From Lachnospiraceae bacterium (lineage in GTDB: Bacteria > Bacillota > Clostridia > Lachnospirales > Lachnospiraceae), in contig JAJQCZ010000048.1 of NCBI GenBank assembly GCA_021202465.1, forward strand, positions 54,453 to 118,452: a stretch of 64,000 bases of DNA, given 5' to 3'. This document shows, piece by piece, positions 17,045-25,727 of the stretch. The stretch's first letter is position 1. Every line of letters starts with the position of its first letter. The translations under genes were made by a program, and so were the position numbers. The notes below the pieces were generated by a model. The model saw only the letters and a list, made by a program, of their open reading frames with translations. It did not search any database and was not told where the DNA came from.

Positions 17045-18025
17045 ATGAATTATATTGTGTTCGATCTGGAATGGAACCAGTGCCCTCAGGGGAAGGCCCG
17101 GGAGAATCCCCGGCTTCCCTTTGAGATTGTGGAGATCGGCGCCATCAAACTGAATGAAGAGAAAGAGACGATTGGTTCCTTCCATGAGGTGATCCGTCCG
17201 CTGGTGTACCGCAAGCTGCATTTCCGGACCCGTGAGGTGATCCATATTGATCAGGAAGAGCTGAACGCGGCGCGGACCTTCTCCCCGGTGATCCGGGATT
17301 TTCTGGCCTGGTGCGGGGAGGACTATGAGTTTGTGACCTGGGGCAGTCTGGATCTGAATGAATTGCAGCGAAATATGGATTACTATCGGATTCCGAATCC
17401 TTTTCCCCAGCCCCTGTTCTATTATGACCTGCAGAAGATGTTCAGTCTCCTGTACGACGACGGGAAGAGCCGCTCCTCGCTGATTGATGCGGTGGAGTAT
17501 CTGCAGATCCCGGAGACGATGCCCTTCCACCGGGCGTTTGATGACACATATTATACGGCGGAGGTCATGAAACGGATGGATCTGGAGCCGGTGGCCCGCT
17601 ATGAGTCGGTGGATTATCATCGGATCCCGGCCACCCGCGAAGAGGAGATCTATCTGGATTTCGGGACCTATTTAAAGTATGTCTCGCGGAGCTTTGCCGA
17701 CAAGGAGGAGGCCATGAAGGACCGGCGCGTCTGCGCCATGCGCTGCAGCTGCTGCAATCTTCCGGTCTGGAAGCGGGCCCGCTGGTTCTCGACCGGCGGA
17801 AATACGTACCTTTCCCTGGTGCAGTGTCCCAGGCACGGCTACATAAAGGGAAAGATCCGCCTGAAAAAATGCCCGGACGGAGGGGCGTTCGTGGTCAAGA
17901 CCATCAAACCGGCGGATGAGCGTTCCGTGAAGATGATCCGGGAGAAGAAGGATACGATCAGGAAGAGACGCAAGGATCGGAGAAGAAAGAAAAGAGGGGA
18001 CGACAGAAAAAAGGAAAAAAACTGA
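17045..18025 (+). CDS. DEDDh 3'-5' exonuclease-like protein with Cys-rich C-terminal extension
   Basis: 326 residues. The N-terminal 180 residues are an RNase T/DnaQ-type exonuclease domain: FDLEWNQ gives metal ligands Asp7 and Glu9, DLNEL supplies Asp103, and HRAFDDTYYTAEV supplies His162 and Asp166/167, completing DEDDh. The domain resembles KapD/ERI-1-type exonucleases that act on short RNA or DNA ends. A second part (about 225-275) has a Cys cluster (CAMRCSCC, then CPRHG and KKCPDGG) that looks like a zinc-binding fold. The last 35 residues are almost all Lys/Arg/Glu/Asp, a possible nucleic-acid-binding tail. It is a single-gene unit with its own promoter and a strong terminator. Confidence 0.85.
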   Translation: MNYIVFDLEWNQCPQGKARENPRLPFEIVEIGAIKLNEEKETIGSFHEVIRPLVYRKLHFRTREVIHIDQEELNAARTFSPVIRDFLAWCGEDYEFVTWGSLDLNELQRNMDYYRIPNPFPQPLFYYDLQKMFSLLYDDGKSRSSLIDAVEYLQIPETMPFHRAFDDTYYTAEVMKRMDLEPVARYESVDYHRIPATREEEIYLDFGTYLKYVSRSFADKEEAMKDRRVCAMRCSCCNLPVWKRARWFSTGGNTYLSLVQCPRHGYIKGKIRLKKCPDGGAFVVKTIKPADERSVKMIREKKDTIRKRRKDRRRKKRGDDRKKEKN

Positions 18026-18031
18026 GAACAG

Positions 18032-18088
18032 ACAGAGAGCCTGTGGATTCCATTCCTTTGGGAAGGCGGAATACAGGCTCTCTGTTTT
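18032..18088. terminator. Terminator between convergent exonuclease and dacF genes
   Basis: A perfect 13-bp stem (ACAGAGAGCCTGT/ACAGGCTCTCTGT) with a long loop and a TTTT tail on the plus strand. It lies 6 nt after one stop and 3 nt from the other, so it can serve both genes. Confidence 0.85.
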
Positions 18089-18091
18089 GCA

Positions 18092-19621
18092 TCATAATTT
18101 CATTTTATATTTATTGCCGCCCTTCCGGCGCCGGCTGCCGCGGTGCCCGCGGTCCAGGTAGCCGTAAGAGCTGTGCCGCCGACTGCTGCGGGGTCTTCGA
18201 CGCCGATTGCGGGAACCGCCGCCGCCCCGCAGGGAGAGGAGCAGCAGGATGATCAGGATAATCAGGACCAGAACGACCAGAGGGAGAGCCCAGAACAGCC
18301 AGGGATGGTTCTGTACCTGGGGCAGAGCGCTCAGGGAGGAGAGGACGGGAAGGCGGGTCAGGCGGCTGTGAAGACGGGTCAGCCCTCCGCGGAGACGGCT
18401 CAGCCAGCCGTCCTTTCTGGTGCTCTCGGTGTCGGCAGTCTGTGCCTCGCCGGTTTCCTCGTTCTCTTCACTTTCCGGGAGGGATTCCGCGGCAGCGACG
18501 GTCAGAGCCGCGCTTCCCAGCTCGGTTCCCTCATAGAGATAATGAATCGTGCCTACGGTACCGGTCTCTGAACCGGATACATCGAGACTCGTATCGAGTA
18601 CCGAGAAGTCCAGCGTGGAGGGAAGAACCAGCCATTCATCCTCGGAGATGGACGCTTCCGCCAGCGCGGCAGAGCTCCGGGCGGTTTCCTCGTCGACCGG
18701 AGAGGTATCTGTCTCGCAGAGCTGGTACATGGTGAAATTGTCGAATCCGTAGTCCAGCAGGGAGACGGTGTCCTCGTAGTGCGTGCCGTCGCTTTTCATG
18801 ATGACGCAGATCAGCTCCATGTCCTCCCGGACGGCGTAGGTGACCAGGGTATTTCCCGCCAGCGTCGTGTAGCCGGTCTTTCCGGTGACGGCGCCGTCAT
18901 AGTGGTCGGCTCCGTCGCGGACCAGCTGGTGCTTCATGGCGATGGGATGCTCTTCATCGTTCTTGTTGGTGACGGGAATGGTATAAGTCAGGGTGGAGCC
19001 GATCTGCAGGTACGTGGAATTCTGCACGGCGGCCCGTGTGATGATGGCCATGTTCAGACAGGTCGTGAGATGCTCTTCATCGTTGAGTCCGGTGGGGTTG
19101 GTGAAATGTGTGTTCGTACACCCCAGCTCCTGCGCTCTTTCATTCATCAGATCGGCGAAATCCTCGATGGTTCCGCTCACGTGCTCCGCCAGAGCCTGCG
19201 CCACTTCGTTGGCGGAGGCCAGCAGAACCGCATACAGGCAGTCCTCGACGCTGAGCTCCTCTCCCTCGGTGCGTGCTATATGCGTGCTTCCCGCCTCCAG
19301 ATCGTGGGTCGCGCGGTAGGAGAAGGTCACGGTCTCATCCAGAGAACAGTTCTCCAGAGTCAGCAGCGCGGCCATGATCTTGGTGACGCTGGCCGGATAA
19401 CAGCTCTCTTCGGCATTTTTGGCATAGAGGATACTGCCGGTCCGGGCCTCCATGAGGATCGCGCATTCGGAGGAGATCTCCGGGGCTTCCGGCCAGTCCG
19501 CACAGGAGGTCAGGTCAGTCGGCGTCGAAGCGACGGTGGAAGCGCGCACCGGGAGAGCGCCCGCTGTCAGCGTCAGGATCAGCAGGAGCGCGCAGAGCGC
19601 CGGGAAGATTTTTTTATCCAT
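18092..19621 (-). CDS. dacF: D-alanyl-D-alanine carboxypeptidase (DacF/PBP5-type, S11 family)
   Basis: 509 residues from ATG 19621, chosen because AAAGGAG lies just upstream and a signal peptide starts there (hydrophobic 8-26). The penicillin-binding active-site motifs are complete: SVTK (78-81, nucleophile Ser78), SAN (136-138) and KTG (248-250). The enzyme trims the terminal D-Ala from peptidoglycan pentapeptides outside the membrane. Unlike textbook PBP5, it has an acidic linker, then a single membrane helix (about residue 440) followed by a very basic cytoplasmic tail rich in Arg and Gly. It forms an operon with the DUF1461-like gene 17 nt upstream. Confidence 0.92.
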   Translation of the reverse strand: MDKKIFPALCALLLILTLTAGALPVRASTVASTPTDLTSCADWPEAPEISSECAILMEARTGSILYAKNAEESCYPASVTKIMAALLTLENCSLDETVTFSYRATHDLEAGSTHIARTEGEELSVEDCLYAVLLASANEVAQALAEHVSGTIEDFADLMNERAQELGCTNTHFTNPTGLNDEEHLTTCLNMAIITRAAVQNSTYLQIGSTLTYTIPVTNKNDEEHPIAMKHQLVRDGADHYDGAVTGKTGYTTLAGNTLVTYAVREDMELICVIMKSDGTHYEDTVSLLDYGFDNFTMYQLCETDTSPVDEETARSSAALAEASISEDEWLVLPSTLDFSVLDTSLDVSGSETGTVGTIHYLYEGTELGSAALTVAAAESLPESEENEETGEAQTADTESTRKDGWLSRLRGGLTRLHSRLTRLPVLSSLSALPQVQNHPWLFWALPLVVLVLIILIILLLLSLRGGGGSRNRRRRPRSSRRHSSYGYLDRGHRGSRRRKGGNKYKMKL

Positions 19622-19638
19622 GGGGTTCAGGTTCTCCT

Positions 19639-20346
19639 TTATGTCAGAGTATTCGTCTTCGCTCTTCTCTTCGCCAGAATCCGCCAGACGGCGCAGCCCG
19701 CGAAGCAGGCAGCCATGAGACCGACAAAGAGCAGGGCGACACGCAGGGCGATGTCCACCCAGAAAGTCTCCGGTAACATATTGATCATAAGACTTGTGGC
19801 CGGATCGAAGAGCCACAGATCGTTCCGGAAGAAGATCTCATGAAAGATGGTGAAATATTTCGTAAAGTCTGAGGCAAAGAGCGCCGCCAGAATCCCGACG
19901 ATCACAACGAACAGCACAGAACCCCTCTGGTAATAGACCGGCAGGATGCGTGAGAGCGGCGCGTGTGAGAACAGGAGAAAGAGGACGCAGAACAGCAGCA
20001 CGGCCAGGGCGATCTTACGCAGTGCCAGCCCTCCGAGGAACAGCGTCCGGACCTCGGACATGTGAAACTTCTCCTGATCGTTAAAGAAGTCCCTCTCTTC
20101 GCCGGCGACCGTGGTCATGACTACCAGGTCGTCCCGGTTGCCCCGGAGGTAGGCCATCATTTCATGTGTCACATCCATCAGGTCATCCATGGTCATGTCG
20201 ACGGTCTCGGGAACGCCAAGCTTCGTATATTCTTTCTCGTAATAACTCCAGTCGCTGTAGGCGGCGATTTCTATTGCCGTGATCAGCAGGATCACAAGGA
20301 CGGATAAGACGGCCAGGATCCCGGTCAGAGTGTGCAGCTTCTTCAA
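19639..20346 (-). CDS. DUF1461/TIGR01906-like integral membrane protein
   Basis: 235 residues from TTG 20346. This start is chosen because GAGGTGA lies 7 nt upstream and it begins LKKLHTLTG, leading straight into the first membrane helix. Four hydrophobic helices are visible: near residues 10-30, two around 110-160, and one near the C-terminus. A large extracytoplasmic loop after helix 1 contains a conserved-looking DDLMDVTHEMMAYLRG segment typical of this uncharacterised Firmicutes family. It precedes dacF by 17 nt under one promoter, suggesting a cell-envelope role, but the function is unknown. Confidence 0.8.
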   Translation of the reverse strand: MKKLHTLTGILAVLSVLVILLITAIEIAAYSDWSYYEKEYTKLGVPETVDMTMDDLMDVTHEMMAYLRGNRDDLVVMTTVAGEERDFFNDQEKFHMSEVRTLFLGGLALRKIALAVLLFCVLFLLFSHAPLSRILPVYYQRGSVLFVVIVGILAALFASDFTKYFTIFHEIFFRNDLWLFDPATSLMINMLPETFWVDIALRVALLFVGLMAACFAGCAVWRILAKRRAKTNTLT

Positions 20347-20375
20347 GAAAATCACCTCGATTAAAAGATGGGACA

Positions 20376-20404
20376 ATCATACACCATTTGCCGCCATGTG
20401 TCAA
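20376..20404 (-). promoter_or_regulatory. Promoter of the DUF1461-like/dacF operon
   Basis: On the minus strand a perfect TTGACA (20404-20399), 17 nt, TATGAT (20381-20376). Confidence 0.7.
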
Positions 20405-20510
20405 AAGAATAGGGCTTTTTTGCCCAAAAACAGGGTTCTGTGGGGGACGGGGGGTGGTATTTTTGCGGATTTTCCGCTAGAATAGGGGAGCAAAAGAGGA
20501 GGAAATAGAT

Positions 20511-21146
20511 ATGCGTCTGAAAAATGTACCCGGCTCCCGGGAGGAAATCGAGGCGAGCCCCTACGCGATGACCGAGCCGGAGGAGTATCGGGGACGGTGG
20601 CAGAGCGTGTTCCCGGAGGCGCGGCCGCTTCATGTGGAGATCGGTATGGGGAAGGGGCAGTTCCTGACAGAGATGGCCCGGGCTCACCCGGACATCAATT
20701 ACCTGGGAATTGAGAAATTCTCCAGCGTGCTGGTTCGGGCCGTGCAGAAGCAGGAGGCGCTGGCGCTTCCGAACCTGCGGCTGATCCGGATGGATGCGGA
20801 GGACCTGCTGTCTGTGTTCGCGGAGGGCGAGGTGGACCGTATCTATCTGAATTTTTCCGATCCCTGGCCCAAGGACCGCCACGCGAAGCGCCGTCTGACC
20901 TCGGAGAATTTCCTGCGGCGCTACGATGTAATCCTGGCGAAGGAGGGACGGCTGGAATTCAAGACGGATAACCGGGAGCTGTTTGATTTCTCTCTGGAGT
21001 CCATTCGGGATCATGGCTGGCAGCTTCTGGCTGTGACGTACGACCTTCATCACAGCGAACTGGCGGAGGGGAATATTCGGACGGAATATGAGGAGCGGTT
21101 TTCCGCACTGGGACATCCGATCTGCAAGCTGATCTGTGCGCGCTGA
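20511..21146 (+). CDS. trmB: tRNA (guanine-N7-)-methyltransferase
   Basis: 211 residues, the usual TrmB length. The SAM-binding motif is EIGMGKGQFL (about 43-52), and the family signature NFSDPWPKDRHAKRRL (about 116-131) carries the catalytic Asp and substrate-binding residues. TrmB methylates G46 in the variable loop of several tRNAs. GAGGAGG precedes the ATG. It stands divergent from the dacF operon, with the gap 20405-20510 between them. Confidence 0.95.
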   Translation: MRLKNVPGSREEIEASPYAMTEPEEYRGRWQSVFPEARPLHVEIGMGKGQFLTEMARAHPDINYLGIEKFSSVLVRAVQKQEALALPNLRLIRMDAEDLLSVFAEGEVDRIYLNFSDPWPKDRHAKRRLTSENFLRRYDVILAKEGRLEFKTDNRELFDFSLESIRDHGWQLLAVTYDLHHSELAEGNIRTEYEERFSALGHPICKLICAR

Positions 21147-21205
21147 CCGGGAAACGCGCGGGAACGCAGCGGCATAGGATAAAGAAAAGAAGGTCCGGAG
21201 AGAGG

Positions 21206-21361
21206 ATGGCAGGAAAAGGATCCTGGAGGGATAGGATCGCCCGGCGGCTCCCGGTGAATCCCCGGCTGGACCGGCAGCTTCTCGCCCTGCGGCGCAGCTT
21301 CCTGGAGGCGGCCGAAGTGCTGGAGCAGCTGGACAAAAAGGGCGGCCGCAGGCGGAAGTGA
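21206..21361 (+). CDS. Small basic hypothetical protein (51 aa)
   Basis: An ATG at 21206 behind GGAGAGAGG opens a 51-codon frame, very rich in Arg and Leu, ending GGRRRK. It lies 59 nt after trmB and before the ATPase promoter, in the same direction. An amphipathic helical middle is plausible. I recognise no family. High GC makes a chance frame possible, so this is a weak call. Confidence 0.3.
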   Translation: MAGKGSWRDRIARRLPVNPRLDRQLLALRRSFLEAAEVLEQLDKKGGRRRK

Positions 21362-21409
21362 AAGCAGGATGAAAAACGTTAAAATTTTGTTACGGAATCT
21401 TGCTTTTTC

Positions 21410-21438
21410 TTGACATTTTCAAAAAACAGGAGTAAAAC
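21410..21438 (+). promoter_or_regulatory. Promoter of the V-type ATPase operon
   Basis: A perfect TTGACA (21410-21415), 17 nt, TAAAAC (21433-21438), about 37 nt before the first subunit's TTG start. Confidence 0.55.
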
Positions 21439-21474
21439 GAGGAATGGTAGTTTTAAAGGAAAGGAGGCGGTTCC

Positions 21475-21786
21475 TTGGACACCATTTTGGATAAGCTGAC
21501 AGAGATTGAGGACGCGGCGAACCGGATTCTCGGCCGGACGGCCGAGCAGAAGGCGAAGATTTCTCAGGAAATGAAGGAGAAGACGGAGTCTTTCGACCGT
21601 GCGCTGCAGGAGGAGACAGACCGGAAGATCGCGGCGCTGAGGCAGTCCCTGCAGCAGCAGCGCGAGGAGAACCTGTCGCATTTACGGGATTATACCCAGG
21701 AACAGATGGATGCTCTGGAGGCGGCCTGCGAGAAGAATCACGAACGACTGGCGGAGATGCTGGTGCAGAGAATACTGGAGGCGTAA
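21475..21786 (+). CDS. ntpF: V-type ATP synthase subunit G/H-like (peripheral stalk)
   Basis: 103 residues, an almost continuous charged alpha-helix with heptad character, as in the peripheral-stalk subunit (NtpF of Enterococcus, subunit H of archaeal A-type enzymes). It should pair with subunit E to form the stator linking the catalytic head to subunit I. The start is TTG 21475 behind AAAGGAGG. It opens the operon and is 3 nt from ntpC. Identification rests mainly on position, length and coiled-coil nature, because such subunits have little sequence conservation. Confidence 0.75.
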   Translation: MDTILDKLTEIEDAANRILGRTAEQKAKISQEMKEKTESFDRALQEETDRKIAALRQSLQQQREENLSHLRDYTQEQMDALEAACEKNHERLAEMLVQRILEA

Positions 21787-21789
21787 CGC

Positions 21790-22830
21790 ATGGGAAGCTT
21801 ATTGTCCTACAGCGGCCTGACCACGAAGCTGCGGGCGATGGAGAGCCGTCTGGTGCGGGAGGAAGGATATCGGAAGATCTCGGAGATGGGGAGCGTCGGC
21901 GAGGTGGTCGGATATCTGAAGCGGACGCCGGAATACCGGGACATCCTGGAGGATGTGGACGAAATGAACATCCACCGGGGCGAGGTAGAGCGGCTCCTGA
22001 TCGCTTCGATCTACCGGGATTTCGTGCGGATTTACCGTTTCGCGGATCCGGAGCAGAAGAAATTCCTGATCCTCTATTTCAAGAGGTATGAGCTGGCGAT
22101 CCTCAAGCGCTGCTTCTGCATGGTCATCGATCACAGAGATCTGGAACACGCGGTCTGGCACGCCCCGGAATTTCTTGCGCGCCACTCTCAGCTGAATCTG
22201 CCGAAGCTTTCGGCTTCGAAGACCCTGGGAGAGCTCATCGGGAACCTGAAGGGAACGGAGTATTACGCGCCGCTGTCCCGGATCCCGGAAGGAAACGGCA
22301 CCACGCTGTTTGATTATGAGATGACGCTGGATCTGTATTATTTCGGGCAGATCTGGAAGCAGAAGAATAAACTGTTCCGGAAACAGGATCTGAAGAGCAT
22401 CACCCAGGACTACGGGGTGCGCTTTGATCTGACAAATCTGAACTGGATCTGCCGTTCCCGTGAATTTTACCAGATGTCGGCCGCGGATGTGTACGCGCTG
22501 CTGATCCCGGTGACCTACCGGCTGCGCCGTCAGGAGATCATCCGCCTGGTGGAGGCGGGAAGCGAAGAGGAATTCTCCGCCGTGCTGGATAAGACATATT
22601 ATGGAAGAAAATACGAAAGACTCTCCGCCGGCACGCTGGAAGAGATGTATCTGGAGATTCTGCAGAACACGCTGCTGCGGGAGGCCAGGAATCATCCGTA
22701 TTCGGTGGCGTCCATGTACTCCTTCTTATATCAGAAGGAGCGCGAGGTGGACCGGCTGACGACGGCGCTGGAGTGTGTCCGCTACGGGCTGGCTCCGTCG
22801 GCGGCCTATCAGCTCATCGTGAAGAGTTAG
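21790..22830 (+). CDS. ntpC: V-type ATP synthase subunit C
   Basis: 346 residues, all-helical, of the AC39/subunit d family. Recognisable segments include the N-terminal short-helix pattern ATTKLRAMESRL-like, REEGYRKISEMGSVGEVVGYLKRTPEYRD split over residues 18-46, and the mid-region YFKRYELAILKRC. Subunit C forms the funnel on top of the membrane rotor ring and connects it to the central stalk (D and F). It lies between the stator gene and ntpI, only 10 nt before ntpI. Confidence 0.88.
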   Translation: MGSLLSYSGLTTKLRAMESRLVREEGYRKISEMGSVGEVVGYLKRTPEYRDILEDVDEMNIHRGEVERLLIASIYRDFVRIYRFADPEQKKFLILYFKRYELAILKRCFCMVIDHRDLEHAVWHAPEFLARHSQLNLPKLSASKTLGELIGNLKGTEYYAPLSRIPEGNGTTLFDYEMTLDLYYFGQIWKQKNKLFRKQDLKSITQDYGVRFDLTNLNWICRSREFYQMSAADVYALLIPVTYRLRRQEIIRLVEAGSEEEFSAVLDKTYYGRKYERLSAGTLEEMYLEILQNTLLREARNHPYSVASMYSFLYQKEREVDRLTTALECVRYGLAPSAAYQLIVKS

Positions 22831-22840
22831 GGGGTGCGCA

Positions 22841-24814
22841 ATGATTGAAAAAATGAAGTTCCTGAGCATAACCGGACCGAAGGAGGATATCGACCGGGTG
22901 GTGGAGAACTACCTGTCCCGGTATCCCATGCATCTGGAAAATGCTCTGGCGGAACTGGATTCAGTGCGGGATCTGACTCCCTTTATGGAAGTAAATCCTT
23001 ACAAGGACCGGCTGAGCAAGGCGAAGAAATTCACGGAAAAGATTCCCGAGCCGGAGGGACCGGGCCGGGATATCACCGTGGAGGAGGCGCTGCGGATCCT
23101 GGAGAAGACGGAGAAGAAGATCCGCAAGCTGCAGAAGGAGCTGAATCAGCTGACGAAGGAGCGAAAGGAGAAGCTGGAGCTGCTCCGGGAGATTTCCCCG
23201 TACCGGATGATTCCCTTTAATGTCTCGCGGCTGCTGCATTTTCAGTTTATCAAGTACCGGTTCGGGCGGATTCCGAAGGAATATTATGAGAAATTCGAGG
23301 AGTTCGTCTATGACAACCTGAATATGATCTTTTACAAGGGTCTCTCGGATGAGGACTATGTCTGGGGCGTCTATTTCGTTCCGGGGGCGCAGGTCGATCA
23401 GGTGGACGCGGTGCTCTCCTCACTGCATTTTGAGCGGCTGTATCTGCCGGATTCCTATGAGGGGACGGCGGAGGAAGCCTATAAGAAGCTGAAGAAGGAG
23501 TCGGCCGAGCTGCGCAAATCGATCGTGGCAATCCGGGAGAAGAAAAATGCAATCTTTACGGAAGCGGCGGACGAGCTGTGGGATGCCCGGCGGAAGCTGG
23601 AGAGCATGACGGTGAACTTCGATGTGCGGAAGCTGGCGGCCTGTACGCGGGAGAAGCAGACCACCTTCTACATTCTCTGCGGATGGATGGTGGAGCGGGA
23701 CGCCGAGGCCTTCCAGAAGGAGATCGCCGGGGATTCGCAGATTTACTGCATTGTTGAGGACGGCCACAGCGATGTGAATTCAACACCGCCGACGAAGCTG
23801 AAGAATCCGACCTTCGCCAAACCGTTTGAAATGTATACTCGTATGTACGGTCTTCCTTCCTATGGGGAGATGGATCCGACCATATTTGTGGCAATTACTT
23901 ACGCCTTCATCTTCGGCGCCATGTTCGGAGATCTGGGACAGGGCCTGTGTCTGGTGGTGGGCGGCTTCGCTTTGTATAAATTCAAAAAAATGGATCTGGC
24001 GGGCATCATCGGTACCGCTGGTATCTTCTCCGCCATCTTCGGTGTGATGTTCGGCAGTGTCTTCGGTTTCGAGAATATCATCGAGCCGCTGTGGCTGCGT
24101 CCCAAGGAGGCCATGACCAGCCTGCCCCTCGTCGGCAGCCTGAATACGGTCTTCGTGGTGGCCATCGTCTTCGGCATGTTCCTGATCCTGGTGACGATGA
24201 TCTTCCATATTGCCAACGCAGTAAAGACAAAGCACTGGGGAGACGCCCTGTTTGATGCCAACGGCGTGGCGGGAATCGTGTTTTACGGGTCTCTGGTGGC
24301 AGTGATTATCCTGTATATGAGTGGTCACGCTCTTCCGGCGACGATCGTTCTGGGAGTTATGTTCGGTGTTCCGCTGATTCTGTTGATCCTGAAGGAACCG
24401 CTGACACAGGTGCTGGAGAAGCAGAAGCCTCACACGGAGGGCGGGATTCCCATGTTTATCATGCAGACCTTCTTCGAGCTCTTTGAGGTGATGCTCAGTT
24501 ATTTCTCCAATACACTGTCCTTCGTCCGTGTCGGCGCCTTTGCCGTCAGCCATGCGGCCATGATGGAGGTGGTGCTGATGCTGGCCGGAGCCGAGAACGG
24601 CGGGACAGGCAACCTGGTGGTCGTGGTGCTGGGAAATATTCTTGTGTGTGGTCTGGAAGGGCTGATCGTGGGCATTCAGGTGCTGCGTCTGGAATACTAT
24701 GAGATGTTCAGCCGCTTCTATCAGGGCGGCGGCCGGGAGTTCCATCCCTTCGCGGCGCGGACAGGCGGCGCAGAGTCCGGCGGATCTGTCCGGAAAGAAG
24801 TAAAAGTAAGTTAA
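22841..24814 (+). CDS. ntpI: V-type ATP synthase subunit I (membrane stator, a-subunit)
   Basis: 657 residues in two parts. The N-terminal cytoplasmic part (about 1-340) has a long charged coiled coil (85-125 and 210-250) that contacts the peripheral stalks. The C-terminal part (about 350-640) has seven or eight membrane helices. The helix with NTLSFVRVGAFAVSHA near residue 560 carries the essential channel Arg that faces the rotor Glu. FGAMFGDLGQG near 355 and IFGVMFGSVFGFE near 400 are also typical of the family. It conducts the coupling ion (H+ or Na+) together with the K ring. Confidence 0.95.
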   Translation: MIEKMKFLSITGPKEDIDRVVENYLSRYPMHLENALAELDSVRDLTPFMEVNPYKDRLSKAKKFTEKIPEPEGPGRDITVEEALRILEKTEKKIRKLQKELNQLTKERKEKLELLREISPYRMIPFNVSRLLHFQFIKYRFGRIPKEYYEKFEEFVYDNLNMIFYKGLSDEDYVWGVYFVPGAQVDQVDAVLSSLHFERLYLPDSYEGTAEEAYKKLKKESAELRKSIVAIREKKNAIFTEAADELWDARRKLESMTVNFDVRKLAACTREKQTTFYILCGWMVERDAEAFQKEIAGDSQIYCIVEDGHSDVNSTPPTKLKNPTFAKPFEMYTRMYGLPSYGEMDPTIFVAITYAFIFGAMFGDLGQGLCLVVGGFALYKFKKMDLAGIIGTAGIFSAIFGVMFGSVFGFENIIEPLWLRPKEAMTSLPLVGSLNTVFVVAIVFGMFLILVTMIFHIANAVKTKHWGDALFDANGVAGIVFYGSLVAVIILYMSGHALPATIVLGVMFGVPLILLILKEPLTQVLEKQKPHTEGGIPMFIMQTFFELFEVMLSYFSNTLSFVRVGAFAVSHAAMMEVVLMLAGAENGGTGNLVVVVLGNILVCGLEGLIVGIQVLRLEYYEMFSRFYQGGGREFHPFAARTGGAESGGSVRKEVKVS

Positions 24815-24817
24815 AGA

Positions 24818-24870
24818 GGTCCCACAAGGGGACCCGCACCCACAGGGTGAACTTGATGGCCATGCGGCCA
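24818..24870 (+). promoter_or_regulatory. Three tandem hairpins in the ntpI-ntpK spacer
   Basis: The 74-nt spacer, unusually long for this operon, holds three back-to-back hairpins: GGTCCC(ACAAG)GGGACC, CACCC(ACA)GGGTG and TGGCC(ATGC)GGCCA. They end 6 nt before the AAGGAGG of ntpK. A role in raising expression of the multi-copy ring subunit is inference. Confidence 0.5.
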
Positions 24871-24888
24871 GAATTAAGGAGGATTATT

Positions 24889-25329
24889 ATGAATACTTTG
24901 GTGATGGGTACATTAATCGTGGCGTTGATTCTCAGCTTCATTCTTCCCTGGGGCGTTTACCTGGCGGGAGAGCGCAGCCGGGGGCGGTACAAGACCTCTC
25001 TGGCGATCAATGTGGTTGCCTTCTTCGGGTTGCTGATGCTCACGACGGTCCTGATGTTCACCGGCAATATGACCGCCTACGCGGAGGCCGAGGAAGTGAC
25101 GACAAATTCGGGATTTGCCACGGGACTGGCGTACATCAGCTCGGCTCTGGCCGTGGGTATGTCCGGCATCGGAGGCGGCATCGCCGTGGCCAGCTCTGCC
25201 AGCGCGGCGCTGGGGGCGATCAGCGAGGATTCCAGTGTGCTGGGTAAATCCCTGATCTTCGTAGGTCTGTCCGAAGGCGTCTGCCTGTACGGCCTGGTCA
25301 TCGCGTTCATGATTCTGGGAAATGTCTGA
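24889..25329 (+). CDS. ntpK: V-type ATP synthase subunit K (rotor ring proteolipid)
   Basis: 146 residues from ATG 24889, which has a perfect AAGGAGG; an in-frame ATG at 24847 has none. Four hydrophobic helices form two hairpins. The second hairpin is the typical proteolipid, with glycine-rich GMSGIGGGIAVASSASAALG and the ion-binding Glu in GLSEGVCLYGLV. The first hairpin lacks an acidic residue, as expected for 16-kDa V-type K subunits, which carry one Glu per four helices. Whether the ion is Na+ or H+ cannot be settled by eye. Confidence 0.93.
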   Translation: MNTLVMGTLIVALILSFILPWGVYLAGERSRGRYKTSLAINVVAFFGLLMLTTVLMFTGNMTAYAEAEEVTTNSGFATGLAYISSALAVGMSGIGGGIAVASSASAALGAISEDSSVLGKSLIFVGLSEGVCLYGLVIAFMILGNV

Positions 25330-25349
25330 CGACATGGAGGAATGTTCCG

Positions 25350-25658
25350 ATGAGGATGTTTGTGATTGCCGATAATAATGACACGCTGACGGGCATGCGT
25401 CTGGCCGGTGTGGAAGGGGTCAAGGTGAGTGGCCGGGAGGAGCTTCGTGAAGCGCTGACCGCCGCCATCGCTGACCCGGAGATCGGAATCATTCTCCTGA
25501 TGGAAAAGTTCGGCCGGGAATTCCCCGAGCTGGTGGACGATGTGAAGTTAAACCGGCGGATTCCGCTGATCGTGGAGATTCCCGACCGCCACGGCACCGG
25601 GCGGAAGCCGGATTTCATTACTTCTTATGTAAATGAGGCCATCGGCCTGAAGCTGTAG
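25350..25658 (+). CDS. ntpG: V-type ATP synthase subunit F (central stalk, NtpG)
   Basis: 102 residues with the CheY-like alternating alpha/beta fold of V-type subunit F: MRMFVIADNNDTLTGMRLAG at the start, a central strand IGIILLMEKFG and PLIVEIPDRHG at about residues 73-83. It binds subunit D in the central rotor stalk and stimulates ATP hydrolysis in the Enterococcus enzyme, where it is called NtpG. GGAGG precedes the ATG. It lies between ntpK and ntpE. Confidence 0.9.
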   Translation: MRMFVIADNNDTLTGMRLAGVEGVKVSGREELREALTAAIADPEIGIILLMEKFGREFPELVDDVKLNRRIPLIVEIPDRHGTGRKPDFITSYVNEAIGLKL

Positions 25659-25727
25659 GCGGCGGAAATGACCGCAGCTGCCTCTGTGAGTGAGGGAGAC
25701 AGAACTTCCGAAAAGAGGGTGATTGCA

